Part shown: in pieces, positions 1 to 8,684 of the stretch
How positions within the stretch are numbered: the stretch's first letter is position 1
Layout: every line of letters starts with the position of its first letter
DNA from: Chlorobium sp.
Lineage (GTDB): Bacteria > Bacteroidota > Chlorobiia > Chlorobiales > Chlorobiaceae
Reading direction: 5' to 3'
Length of the DNA: 8,684 nt
Assembly (NCBI GenBank): GCA_026193435.1
Contig: JAPHUN010000023.1
Span: 1 to 8,684 of the forward strand
Notes under the pieces: model-generated
Databases searched by the model: none
What the model was told of the DNA's origin: nothing
The model's input: only the letters and a program-made list of their open reading frames with translations
Translations under genes and position numbers: made by a program

Positions 1-918
1 AACAACCCCTTCAGATTTTTCCCCCTCTATGTTCATTTCTGCGGCTTTCTGGGCGCCGAAAGCAAGATAGACCACATCGAAACCCTCATTTTTGAGGCCT
101 TCCAGAGAGATATCGCAGCCTAAAACTGTGTTACAGACAAACTCTGCTCCCATAGCCCGCAGTGGCGCCAGATCTGCTTCTATGATCTCTGCCGGAAGCC
201 GGAAGAGCGGGATTCCGTAGCGCATCATTCCCCCGGGTTGAGCATGAGCGTCAAAAACAGTTACCTCATGTCCCTCGCTCAGCAGATAGTACGCGGCAGT
301 CAATCCGGAGGGGCCCGCACCGATTATCGCCGCTTTTTTTCCGGTTTTTTCCCTGCGGGAGGGAATATACCGGTCTGAGGCTTCATTGTCCCTGTCAGCA
401 GCAAAACGCTTCAGGGCACATATAGAGAGGGGCTCGTCAACGCCATGTCTTCTGCACTCATCTTCGCAGGGCGCAGGACATATCCTGCCGAGAATTCCTG
501 GAAGAGGAATATCATCCTTGATGATTCGTATCGCTTCATGGTCGTCGCCCCGGGCGATAGCCGAGACGAAGGCAGGTATATCACATCCTGCGGGACAGGA
601 CACTTCACATGGGCCGTCACAGTCGCCGCAATGCCCTTCAAGAAGGCGTTCAAGATTTCTCTTGCGAATTTCAAAGAGCTCGGCATTGTCGGTTTCCACA
701 GACATGCCTTCTGATATCCTGGTACTGCATGCGGGAACGAAACGGTTCTTACCCTTGATTTCAACGATGCACATCCAGCAGGAACCGAGCGTGTGCAGCG
801 ATTGATGAAAGCAGAAGGTAGGAACGGAGACGCCGTTATTTCTGCAAGCTTCCAGAATAGAGAGGTCTTTTTCAGCAGACCTTTTTTTACCGTTCAGAGT
901 GAAAGTAATAGTACTCAT
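1..918 (-). CDS. GltD-like NAD(P)H oxidoreductase with N-terminal 2Fe-2S domain (3' end cut by window edge)
   Basis: The open frame runs from an ATG at 918-916 to the window edge, giving 306 N-terminal residues; the C-terminal half lies outside. Domains in order: a NuoG/Fe-hydrogenase-type 2Fe-2S domain (about residues 3-80) with C36, C47, C50 and C64 in C-x10-C-x2-C-x13-C spacing; a GltD-type bis-4Fe-4S domain (about 85-175) with cysteines at 97, 100, 104, 108, 112, 147, 151 and 155; then a Rossmann FAD fold with GAGPSG at 200-205, acidic D223 ending the second strand, and GGMMRYGIP at 229-237. Proteins of this build pass electrons between NAD(P)H, flavin and iron-sulfur partners in the cytoplasm. 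True glutamate synthase small subunits lack the 2Fe-2S domain, so I do not call it gltD. It follows ispH by 27 bases in the same frame. No Shine-Dalgarno is visible; the in-frame TGA of ispH limits any earlier start. Electron donor, acceptor and pathway cannot be read from this part. Confidence 0.85.
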   Translation of the reverse strand, partial: MSTITFTLNGKKRSAEKDLSILEACRNNGVSVPTFCFHQSLHTLGSCWMCIVEIKGKNRFVPACSTRISEGMSVETDNAELFEIRKRNLERLLEGHCGDCDGPCEVSCPAGCDIPAFVSAIARGDDHEAIRIIKDDIPLPGILGRICPAPCEDECRRHGVDEPLSICALKRFAADRDNEASDRYIPSRREKTGKKAAIIGAGPSGLTAAYYLLSEGHEVTVFDAHAQPGGMMRYGIPLFRLPAEIIEADLAPLRAMGAEFVCNTVLGCDISLEGLKNEGFDVVYLAFGAQKAAEMNIEGEKSEGVV

Positions 919-945
919 AGTGGTGACGTGAATAACCCGGACAGA

Positions 946-1923
946 TCAGCCGGCATACGTTTGTTCAATAGAGTGTGCAACGTTCTCCAGCAGCCACATC
1001 GGCGTAGATGTGGCCCCGCATACTCCGACGCTGTCTACCGGACGGCCGTTTTCATAAAACCACTCGTCCTGAAGACCTGTTTGATCCGCGATAAAGTAAC
1101 TGCGGGGATTGGATTCTCTGCAGATGTTGAAGAGTACCTGTCCGTTCGAGCTCTTTTTCCCCGCGACGAAAATTATTATGTCGTTTGCGGCGGCAAAATC
1201 ATGCAGCTTGGCGTTTCTGCTTGAAACCTGGCGGCAGATAGTGTCTTTATAGACAAAGCCGGGCAATGGGCAGATGCCGGTCATTTCCGCAGTAATGTCT
1301 ATGTCACGTATAGTTTTCCATGAGTGCGCGCTCTTCTGTTCCGCAGCATCGGTTCTGTCGGCAAAAAGTGATTCAAGATTTTCTTTCAGGGTATAAAACC
1401 CTGGTACATCCATTGTTGTCTGTGAAATCAGAGCGGTTCGCCGTGAAAAGTTGATCGGATCGGTTTCTTCCGGTACGGAGAGGTCGGCGTGCTTGATGAT
1501 GATCGCCTGGTCTGCGCACTGACCGTTAATACCGATAACTTCCGGGTGTGTTTTTTTACCGTATATGATTATCTGGAACCCCAGTTCGAAAAGCAGCCTT
1601 GCGGTTCGTTGCAGTTTCGAGACTACCGGACAGGTTGAGTCGGTAATGGACAATTCGTTGATTTCAGCTGTCTTGTAGGTGGAAGGCGGTTCTCCATGAG
1701 CCCGAACGAGCACATGGGCATGTTTGAGCCGGCTGTACTCTTCATTATCGATGGTGATCAGCCCCAGGTCCTCAAGGCGTTTTACCTCGACCTCGTTATG
1801 GACGATGTCTCCCAGACAGTAGAGTTCACTGTCCAGTTCCTCAAGTTTTTCTTCCGCAAGATGTATGGTGCCCTGAACTCCTATACAGAATCCTGATGAT
1901 GTCCTGTCGAGATGTACTTTCAC
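946..1923 (-). CDS. ispH: 4-hydroxy-3-methylbut-2-enyl diphosphate reductase (IspH/LytB)
   Basis: This 325-residue protein is the last enzyme of the MEP isoprenoid pathway, reducing HMBPP to IPP and DMAPP with a 4Fe-4S cluster. The three cluster cysteines are present: C13 (GFCIGV), C98 (DSTCPVV) and C230 (DTICRQV). Substrate-pocket residues known from E. coli IspH are recognisable: H42 (VHNEV), H76 (RAHGEPP), H126 and E128 (THPEV), T169/T170 (SQTT), S258-S259-N260, and S306 in GATSTP. The start is GTG (MKVHLDR), with no ATG between it and an in-frame TGA 14 codons upstream; no clear Shine-Dalgarno is seen. Between the QTT motif and C230 there are about 30 more residues than in the E. coli enzyme. 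The gene lies downstream of three small membrane-protein genes and is followed after 27 bases by an iron-sulfur flavoprotein, probably on the same transcript. In a green sulfur bacterium it would supply precursors for carotenoids, chlorophyll tails and quinones. Confidence 0.95.
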   Translation of the reverse strand: MKVHLDRTSSGFCIGVQGTIHLAEEKLEELDSELYCLGDIVHNEVEVKRLEDLGLITIDNEEYSRLKHAHVLVRAHGEPPSTYKTAEINELSITDSTCPVVSKLQRTARLLFELGFQIIIYGKKTHPEVIGINGQCADQAIIIKHADLSVPEETDPINFSRRTALISQTTMDVPGFYTLKENLESLFADRTDAAEQKSAHSWKTIRDIDITAEMTGICPLPGFVYKDTICRQVSSRNAKLHDFAAANDIIIFVAGKKSSNGQVLFNICRESNPRSYFIADQTGLQDEWFYENGRPVDSVGVCGATSTPMWLLENVAHSIEQTYAG

Positions 1924-1939
1924 GGTAGAGTCTGACTTA

Positions 1940-1967
1940 ATAATGCTGCTGGATCATTGTCGTGCAA
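1940..1967 (-). promoter_or_regulatory. weak promoter candidate for ispH
   Basis: Read on the minus strand, TTGCAC (1967-1962) lies 16 bases before CATTAT (1945-1940), followed about 17 bases later by the GTG start of ispH. Matches to the sigma-70 consensus are only 3/6 and 4/6, and the -35 half falls inside a stem-loop sequence. It is the best pair I can find in the 73-base spacer; ispH could equally be expressed only from an upstream promoter. Confidence 0.2.
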
Positions 1968-1971
1968 TGAT
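1953..1971 (-). other. perfect 7-bp stem-loop upstream of ispH
   Basis: ATCATTG (1953-1959) and CAATGAT (1965-1971) form a perfect 7-bp inverted repeat around a 5-base loop; a further TGC/GCA pairing is possible outside a small internal loop. It lies in the spacer between the 133-residue membrane protein gene and ispH. No T-run follows on the minus strand, so it does not look like an intrinsic terminator; an operator, an RNA processing site or chance are all possible. Confidence 0.35.
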
Positions 1972-1996
1972 GGTGCAGGAATATAGTAAAAAAAGC

Positions 1997-2398
1997 CTAC
2001 CCTTTTTTCTTCTGGATTTTATTGTCCAGGTAGTACTTGAGGTAGTTGAAGGCAAGATCCTTCCCTGACCGCAGGGCATCGATTCCTATGGAGCCGATGG
2101 CGCTTTTCAGTTCGGAAGGCTCGCTTTTCAGATGCATAGCCTGCTGGATGTTTTTCTCTGAGGGTCGGGCGACCACGGCGCGCAACACCTTTCCTGCAAG
2201 AATACCGAACAGGAGCGAGATGCCGGTTGATTGAAGCGGGTATTTTTTTACCACCTCTCCAGGTGATAATTCCTTCTGCAGTTCCTTCTTGAACTCACCG
2301 GCACGGTTTTTCAACTGAGCCTCTCGTTCATGGATATTGCTTTCCAGTTCGTCTATTCTTGCTTCTATGTTTTTCAATGGTTCAGTTTTTTTTTCCAT
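1997..2398 (-). CDS. small coiled-coil membrane protein, third gene of a YqjDEK-like trio
   Basis: This 133-residue protein has a charged, heptad-like N-terminus (residues 5-45, rich in E, K, R and L, probably coiled coil). A hydrophobic stretch with spaced glycines (about 57-76, around STGISLLFGILAGK) suggests one membrane segment. The C-terminal part is amphipathic and ends in a lysine cluster (KKKG). There is no signal peptide and no catalytic motif. The ATG lies inside the end of the preceding holin-like gene (17-base overlap), so translation is probably coupled; no separate Shine-Dalgarno is seen. Its place after a DUF883-like gene and a holin-superfamily-III-like gene matches yqjK in enterobacteria, but the sequence itself is not clearly YqjK, so this is a positional inference. 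A role in membrane or envelope stress, or a link to the other two proteins, is plausible but undemonstrated. Confidence 0.8.
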   Translation of the reverse strand: MEKKTEPLKNIEARIDELESNIHEREAQLKNRAGEFKKELQKELSPGEVVKKYPLQSTGISLLFGILAGKVLRAVVARPSEKNIQQAMHLKSEPSELKSAIGSIGIDALRSGKDLAFNYLKYYLDNKIQKKKG

Positions 2399-2780
2399 GA
2401 GAGGAAAGAAGAATGTTGTGGATGATATTTTTCAGAAGGTTCGGACTTATCTTGGCAAAAAGGAGGAATGTCAAAAGACAAAACAGGCTGATGATAAGAT
2501 AGCCGAGATAATAATGACCGAGGAGTTCTCCAAAAAGGAGCGCCAGGGTTGCAATGAGATAGATGAGCCCTGCGACAAGAAAAAATATGATAATAAGAAG
2601 GGACGCAACAATAGCGAGCTTTTCGGTGATTTCGATCTTGATAAGTTCCGTTCTCGCCTCAATAATGGCCAGAAGGTCCTCATAACTCGAAGTGACCGTG
2701 CTATCGATCAATGTACCCAGCGTTTTCTTTTTCTGGTCACTCTGGCCGTAATCTTTTTTTTCATGAGGATCCATAAGCAT
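2382..2780 (-). CDS. holin superfamily III / YqjE-like two-helix membrane protein
   Basis: This 132-residue protein has a hydrophilic, lysine-rich N-terminus, an amphipathic stretch (about 25-54) and two long hydrophobic helices at about 55-83 and 87-109, joined by a very short turn (GELLGHYY). It ends in a basic tail. This architecture, with the ITEKLAI lead into the first helix, fits the putative holin superfamily III (Holin_X, PF07332), which includes YqjE of E. coli. Despite the family name, members in bacterial chromosomes are usually not phage lysis genes, and no phage gene is nearby. Two in-frame ATGs (2780 and 2774) are possible starts; neither has a convincing Shine-Dalgarno. The gene begins 99 bases after the DUF883-like gene and overlaps the next gene by 17 bases. 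The cell function is unknown; membrane localisation is the safe statement. Confidence 0.82.
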   Translation of the reverse strand: MLMDPHEKKDYGQSDQKKKTLGTLIDSTVTSSYEDLLAIIEARTELIKIEITEKLAIVASLLIIIFFLVAGLIYLIATLALLFGELLGHYYLGYLIISLFCLLTFLLFAKISPNLLKNIIHNILLSSHGKKN

Positions 2781-2879
2781 CCGGAATGTTTTGGTTCTGT
2801 TTGTTGCCGAAGGGTCATGTTTTCTTTGTTCTCAACAACGTATTGTGTACAGAATAGAGTCAGGTTTACTCTGCCGCTA

Positions 2880-3146
2880 TTATTTTCTGTGCAGCAACAG
2901 TCCGAGAATGAAGCCTGCTCCCAGAGAATAGAGTACCGAAGGAACAGGGTTGTCCTGTATGTAGTCTTTCAGTTTAACGGCCTTTTCTTCGATTTCCTCA
3001 TACTGTTCGCTTTCCCTGAACTGGGTATACATCCTGGATATGGTGTCACTGATTACCTCTACCTGCTCCGGAATGTGTTTTTTTCCTGAGTTTTGTGTAT
3101 CGGATTCGCCGTTTGCCGGCTGATTTCCCGGTATTTCCTGCATCAT
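2880..3146 (-). CDS. DUF883 (ElaB/YqjD)-like tail-anchored small membrane protein
   Basis: This is an 88-residue protein with a disordered polar N-terminus (1-25), a charged helical middle (about 28-65, many E and K) and a single C-terminal hydrophobic segment (about 68-86) that contains G76, G78 and G82 and ends HRK. A helix followed by an NP-type junction and a terminal glycine-zipper anchor is the layout of ElaB/YqjD/DUF883 proteins, inner-membrane proteins that in E. coli bind ribosomes in stationary phase. YtxH-like proteins look similar, so the family call is moderate. Two adjacent ATGs (3146 and 3143) could start it; no Shine-Dalgarno is apparent. It is the first gene of the three-gene membrane cluster and is separated by 108 AT-rich bases from the reductase gene upstream, so it may have its own promoter. 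Whether it binds ribosomes here is not shown by the sequence. Confidence 0.82.
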   Translation of the reverse strand: MMQEIPGNQPANGESDTQNSGKKHIPEQVEVISDTISRMYTQFRESEQYEEIEEKAVKLKDYIQDNPVPSVLYSLGAGFILGLLLHRK

Positions 3147-3254
3147 TATTGTGATTGTAGAACACCGCTATACAGGGTATGGCGAGGTCCTGGTGTTTTG
3201 AATATGAGCTACGTAATCATAAAAATATATAATAAATGAATGTTCATAGCTAAA
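3147..3254 (-). promoter_or_regulatory. AT-rich spacer, possible promoter region of the membrane trio
   Basis: This is the gap between the stop of the reductase gene and the DUF883-like gene. Its part next to the reductase (3207-3254) is strongly AT-rich, with minus-strand -10-like hexamers TATTAT (3234-3229) and TATATT (3229-3224), but no -35 match sits at proper spacing. A short ATGAA-CA-TTCAT repeat followed by T-rich sequence just after the reductase stop could act as a weak terminator. I cannot fix a transcription start. Confidence 0.25.
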
Positions 3255-3992
3255 TCAGCGTAATATCCTTCCGCCATCAACGGTAATGACCTGTCCGGTC
3301 ACGTAGCTGCTTTTTGTAAGAAACACAATAGCTTCAACGATATCCTCAGGTTCTCCGATACGTTGCAAAGGGATCATCTTTGACAGCTCCTCTTCCGGAC
3401 CGTCATTCCATTCAGGGTTTATCGTAACCGTTCCGGGAGCGATTGAGTTTACCAGAATTTTGGGCGCAAATACTTTTGCAAACACTCTTGTAAGATGCTG
3501 AACCGCATTCTTTGATGCAGTATAAGGAGCGAATTGCTGCCAGACAAGATTCGCGGAAATATCGGTCATGGTAATGATTCTTGATACAAAAGGCTGTTTT
3601 TGCATCAGCCTGGCACCGATCTGCATGGTGAAAAAGGTCCCTTTCAGATTTGTATCTACAAGTTCCTGCCACTGGGTTTCAGTAACGTCAGGCAATACGG
3701 TACTGTAAAAGTTTGACGCGCTGGTGATCAGCAGGTCAAGTCTGGGAAACTGCTTGCTGAAGAGTTCGAAGGCCTGTTCGATATCAGAGACTTTTGATAC
3801 ATCACATCCGGTCATTGCCGATTGGGGAGTGAAGGCGCGGAGTCTGTCAAGCGTTTCCTCCGCTTTTTCCCGGGAACGGTTGTAGGTAAAGAAAACGGAA
3901 TATCCCAGTTGAGCCAGCGATAAGGCTATCTCGCTACCAAGGCGACCTGAACCGCCGGTGATGAAGCATACTTTTTTTCCGGACGATGTCAT
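3255..3992 (-). CDS. short-chain reductase of the FolM/pteridine-reductase type
   Basis: This 245-residue protein is a complete classical SDR. The NADP-binding motif is TGGSGRLG (12-19), with R17 at the position of the usual second glycine, and NRS at 38-40 follows the second strand, suiting NADPH. Other landmarks are CDV at 63-65, SASNF at 91-95 in place of NNAG, N115 (DTNLKG), catalytic Y157 and K161 (YTASK), and a C-terminus ending DGGRILR. The usual catalytic Ser is replaced by Asp, D144 (TMTDIS), 13 residues before Y157. The Arg in the glycine motif, the Asp, and the ASxF and DGGR-x-LR signatures are those of pteridine reductase PTR1 and dihydromonapterin reductase FolM. It probably reduces a dihydropterin or dihydrofolate with NADPH in the cytoplasm; the exact substrate is open, and an enoyl- or ketoacyl-type SDR is less likely. 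The ATG at 3992 lacks a visible Shine-Dalgarno. It is transcribed divergently from the lolD-cruA-ligA run. Confidence 0.9.
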   Translation of the reverse strand: MTSSGKKVCFITGGSGRLGSEIALSLAQLGYSVFFTYNRSREKAEETLDRLRAFTPQSAMTGCDVSKVSDIEQAFELFSKQFPRLDLLITSASNFYSTVLPDVTETQWQELVDTNLKGTFFTMQIGARLMQKQPFVSRIITMTDISANLVWQQFAPYTASKNAVQHLTRVFAKVFAPKILVNSIAPGTVTINPEWNDGPEEELSKMIPLQRIGEPEDIVEAIVFLTKSSYVTGQVITVDGGRILR

Positions 3993-4206
3993 ACAAAGAG
4001 TAAGGTTTTGTTCTGGATTTCACGCACCTGCCTATCGCTCGTGATGCCTGTGAAAATCTGTCTCTGAATCGAAACAGGTAACGTAACTCGCTTAAATTAT
4101 GTTATTAAACATTCTGACTTTCTAATAAGTTGTTACAACAGGAAAAAAAGAAGCTTTTACCGGCATGCCGTTTTTCGGCTGTTTAGCGGTGCGCCTGTTT
4201 TTTTCT

Positions 4207-4212
4207 TATAAT
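4207..4212 (+). promoter_or_regulatory. TATAAT -10 candidate for the lolD-cruA-ligA operon
   Basis: A perfect TATAAT follows a T-rich tract in the divergent region. At 17-19 base spacing only weak -35 matches occur (TTTAGC at 4182-4187, 19 bases away). If used, it would give a 5' leader of about 80 bases before the lolD start at 4300, long enough to contain both stem-loops described there. The call rests on the hexamer alone. Confidence 0.35.
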
Positions 4213-4221
4213 TACTGCTGC

Positions 4222-4250
4222 CTGTATCCGCATTCGGGATGAGAATACAG
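4222..4250 (+). other. leader stem-loop CTGTAT/ATACAG
   Basis: CTGTAT (4222-4227) pairs perfectly with ATACAG (4245-4250). The enclosed 17 bases can add a CCG/CGG inner stem (4228-4230 with 4235-4237), leaving a bulge. It would sit in the lolD leader if transcription starts at the TATAAT upstream. Function unknown; it could be chance. Confidence 0.25.
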
Positions 4251-4272
4251 AGCCGGTGCGGCAAACTTCCAT

Positions 4273-4293
4273 AAACAGTACGTTCTGTTTTTT
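4273..4293 (+). other. terminator-like stem-loop just before the lolD start codon
   Basis: AAACAG (4273-4278) pairs with CTGTTT (4285-4290) around a 6-base loop, and the T-run continues to 4293, six bases before the ATG. The shape resembles a short intrinsic terminator or attenuator, but the stem is AT-rich and only 6 bp. It also occupies the place where a Shine-Dalgarno would lie; none is present. Confidence 0.35.
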
Positions 4294-4299
4294 CTGCTG

Positions 4300-4983
4300 A
4301 TGAGTACAACCATTTTAAAACTTGTTGCTGTCCGAAAGGAACTTGAGCTCTCCCGTGATATCCGACAGACCATTATTCCCGGTCTTTCTCTGGAGGTCGA
4401 GGAAGGTGAATTTATCTCGATCACAGGACCTTCCGGTTCCGGGAAATCAACACTCCTGTATATCATGGGAGGTCTTGACAAGCCTACATTCGGAGAGGTC
4501 TGGCTGGATGGAGTGAATATTTCAGACAAGAACGAGAAGGAAATGTCAAAGATCCGCAATGAAAAAATCGGTTTTATCTACCAGTTTCATTTTCTGCTTC
4601 CGGAGTTCACGGCCGTTGAAAATGTCAGTATGCCGATGATGATTAACAGTACCAGGACAAAAGCGGAAATACGACAGAGAGCTCAAATGCTGCTCGACAA
4701 GGTTGGCTTGAGCGATCGTTATGATTACAGACCAAGCCAGCTTTCCGGAGGGCAGCAGCAGCGGGTTGCCGTTGCACGCTCTCTTGCCAATGAACCAAAG
4801 CTTGTTCTTGGTGATGAGCCGACCGGTAATCTTGATTCAAAATCGGGCAACCAGGTTTACGAGCTTTTTGAACAGCTCAACAAAGAGTTTAACCAGACGG
4901 TCATCTTTGTCACGCATGATGAGGAATTCGCCCGCAGGGCGAAGCGGCGCATTCATCTTGTGGATGGAAAAATTGAAAATTAG
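4300..4983 (+). CDS. lolD: ABC transporter ATPase, LolD-like (lipoprotein release)
   Basis: This is a complete 227-residue ABC ATPase, the usual length for stand-alone LolD. Motifs in order: Walker [10 protein letters not shown] (43-51), Q-loop Q95 within [12 protein letters not shown], signature LSGGQQQR (148-155), Walker B LVLGDEP with D172 and E173, D-loop NLDS, and H-loop H206 (VTHD). The YQFH-x-LLPEFTA-x-EN stretch after the Q-loop is typical of LolD, the ATPase that with LolC/LolE membrane subunits releases lipoproteins from the inner membrane for transport to the outer membrane. The related MacB/FtsE/antimicrobial-peptide group is the main alternative. No LolC/E permease gene is adjacent; the next gene is a carotenoid cyclase, so partner subunits must be encoded elsewhere. 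The ATG at 4300 has no Shine-Dalgarno, and an in-frame TGA 17 codons upstream limits longer forms. It is probably the first gene of an operon with cruA and ligA. Confidence 0.88.
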   Translation: MSTTILKLVAVRKELELSRDIRQTIIPGLSLEVEEGEFISITGPSGSGKSTLLYIMGGLDKPTFGEVWLDGVNISDKNEKEMSKIRNEKIGFIYQFHFLLPEFTAVENVSMPMMINSTRTKAEIRQRAQMLLDKVGLSDRYDYRPSQLSGGQQQRVAVARSLANEPKLVLGDEPTGNLDSKSGNQVYELFEQLNKEFNQTVIFVTHDEEFARRAKRRIHLVDGKIEN

Positions 4984-4986
4984 AGG
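4982..4986 (+). promoter_or_regulatory. Shine-Dalgarno deciding the cyclase start
   Basis: AGAGG overlaps the TAG stop of the lolD-like gene. It lies 6 bases before the second of two adjacent ATGs (4993) but only 3 bases before the first (4990), so the second is the better start. Confidence 0.5.
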
Positions 4987-4992
4987 CGCATG

Positions 4993-8606
<3,614 letters not shown>

Positions 8607-8610
8607 AAAC

Positions 8611-8630
8611 AGGGGAATAAAGAAGCCCCT
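8611..8630 (+). terminator. weak terminator-like hairpin after ligA
   Basis: AGGGG (8611-8615) and CCCCT (8626-8630) form a 5-bp GC-rich stem with a 10-base loop just after the ligA stop. No T-run follows, so it is at best a poor intrinsic terminator, and transcription may continue into the next gene. Confidence 0.22.
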
Positions 8631-8678
8631 CCGGATTAGATTAAAGAAATAGGTTCTCAGGCATATTTCACGCTAACC

Positions 8679-8684
8679 AGGAGG
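8679..8684 (+). promoter_or_regulatory. Shine-Dalgarno of a gene starting beyond the window
   Basis: The window ends in CCAGGAGG, containing the full AGGAGG anti-16S match. With 4-9 bases of spacing, a plus-strand start codon would fall just past the edge. The 78-base spacer after ligA holds no other recognisable element besides the weak hairpin. Confidence 0.55.

Larger units (their letters stand above)
3993..4299. promoter_or_regulatory. divergent intergenic region with several inverted repeats
   Basis: These 307 bases separate the minus-strand reductase from the plus-strand lolD-like gene and hold no convincing ORF, tRNA or repeat element. Visible structure: CTGTCTC/GAAACAG (4058-4077), a 7-bp hairpin with one G-U pair when read as minus-strand RNA; ATGTT-ATTA-AACAT (4099-4112); GTTGT-T-ACAAC (4129-4139); AAAAG-AAG-CTTTT (4146-4158); palindrome CGGCATGCCG (4161-4170); GCCG-TTTTT-CGGC (4167-4179); a T7 run (4198-4204); TATAAT (4207-4212); CTGTAT/ATACAG (4222-4250); and AAACAG/CTGTTT before the lolD start. 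Both divergent promoters must lie here or within flanking genes. No clear minus-strand promoter was found. Confidence 0.55.

Noticed and set aside
386..805. Plus- and minus-strand ORFs of 89-143 residues in 386-1224
   Set aside because: They overlap the clear iron-sulfur flavoprotein and ispH frames, whose cysteine motifs are unmistakable.
2382..2780. Phage lysis gene or prophage remnant, suggested by the holin family name
   Set aside because: No endolysin, integrase or structural gene is nearby, and the neighbours match a chromosomal YqjDEK-like cluster.
2337..3089. 250-residue plus-strand ORF across the membrane-protein genes
   Set aside because: It is antisense to three coherent small membrane proteins that have sensible architecture and overlapping ends; its own translation has no recognisable domain.
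4050..4090. Possible tRNA T-arm (GTTTCGATTC on the minus strand)
   Set aside because: No acceptor stem, anticodon arm or D-arm can be placed around it.
4212..4559. 115-residue minus-strand ORF covering the lolD start
   Set aside because: It runs antisense to the Walker A region of a complete ABC ATPase and has no support of its own.

Overview
The window looks like chromosomal DNA of a green sulfur bacterium (Chlorobiaceae, in the Chlorobium/Prosthecochloris range). The strongest pointer is a CruA-family lycopene cyclase, the carotenoid cyclase type of green sulfur bacteria and cyanobacteria. An MEP-pathway IspH, an outer-membrane lipoprotein-export ATPase and moderate GC content are consistent with this. 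The assignment is made from protein motifs read by eye, not from a database search. I see no RNA gene, insertion sequence, phage or CRISPR array, and every gene appears intact except the one cut by the left edge.

Layout. Positions 1-3992 are all minus strand. In transcription order they hold a short-chain reductase of the FolM/pteridine-reductase type (3992-3255); three small membrane-associated proteins (3146-2880, 2780-2382, 2398-1997) whose order matches the enterobacterial yqjD-yqjE-yqjK cluster; ispH (1923-946); and, 27 bases further on, an iron-sulfur flavoprotein of the GltD type that runs off the window at position 1. Positions 4300-8606 are all plus strand and form a tight run: a LolD-like ABC ATPase, a CruA-family lycopene cyclase 6-9 bases later, and ligA after a further 17 bases. 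The 307-base divergent region 3993-4299 holds no gene but several inverted repeats and a TATAAT-like promoter candidate. After ligA comes a 78-base spacer that ends exactly in AGGAGG, so another plus-strand gene very probably starts just outside the window.

How the genes fit together. Two genes belong to isoprenoid/carotenoid metabolism: ispH makes IPP/DMAPP, and the CruA-like enzyme cyclises lycopene toward chlorobactene or isorenieratene-type carotenoids. They lie on opposite strands and are not obviously co-regulated. The GltD-like flavoprotein directly after ispH is a candidate electron carrier or reductase; a role in feeding electrons to IspH is only a hypothesis. The reductase at 3255-3992 carries the Arg and Asp replacements typical of pteridine reductases, which is notable because green sulfur bacteria make unusual glycosylated pterins. 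Nothing here is a plainly new multi-gene defence or mobile system. The most interesting leads are the pteridine-reductase-like SDR, the ispH-flavoprotein pairing, the YqjDEK-like trio, an insertion within IspH, and the stem-loop just before the lolD start codon.
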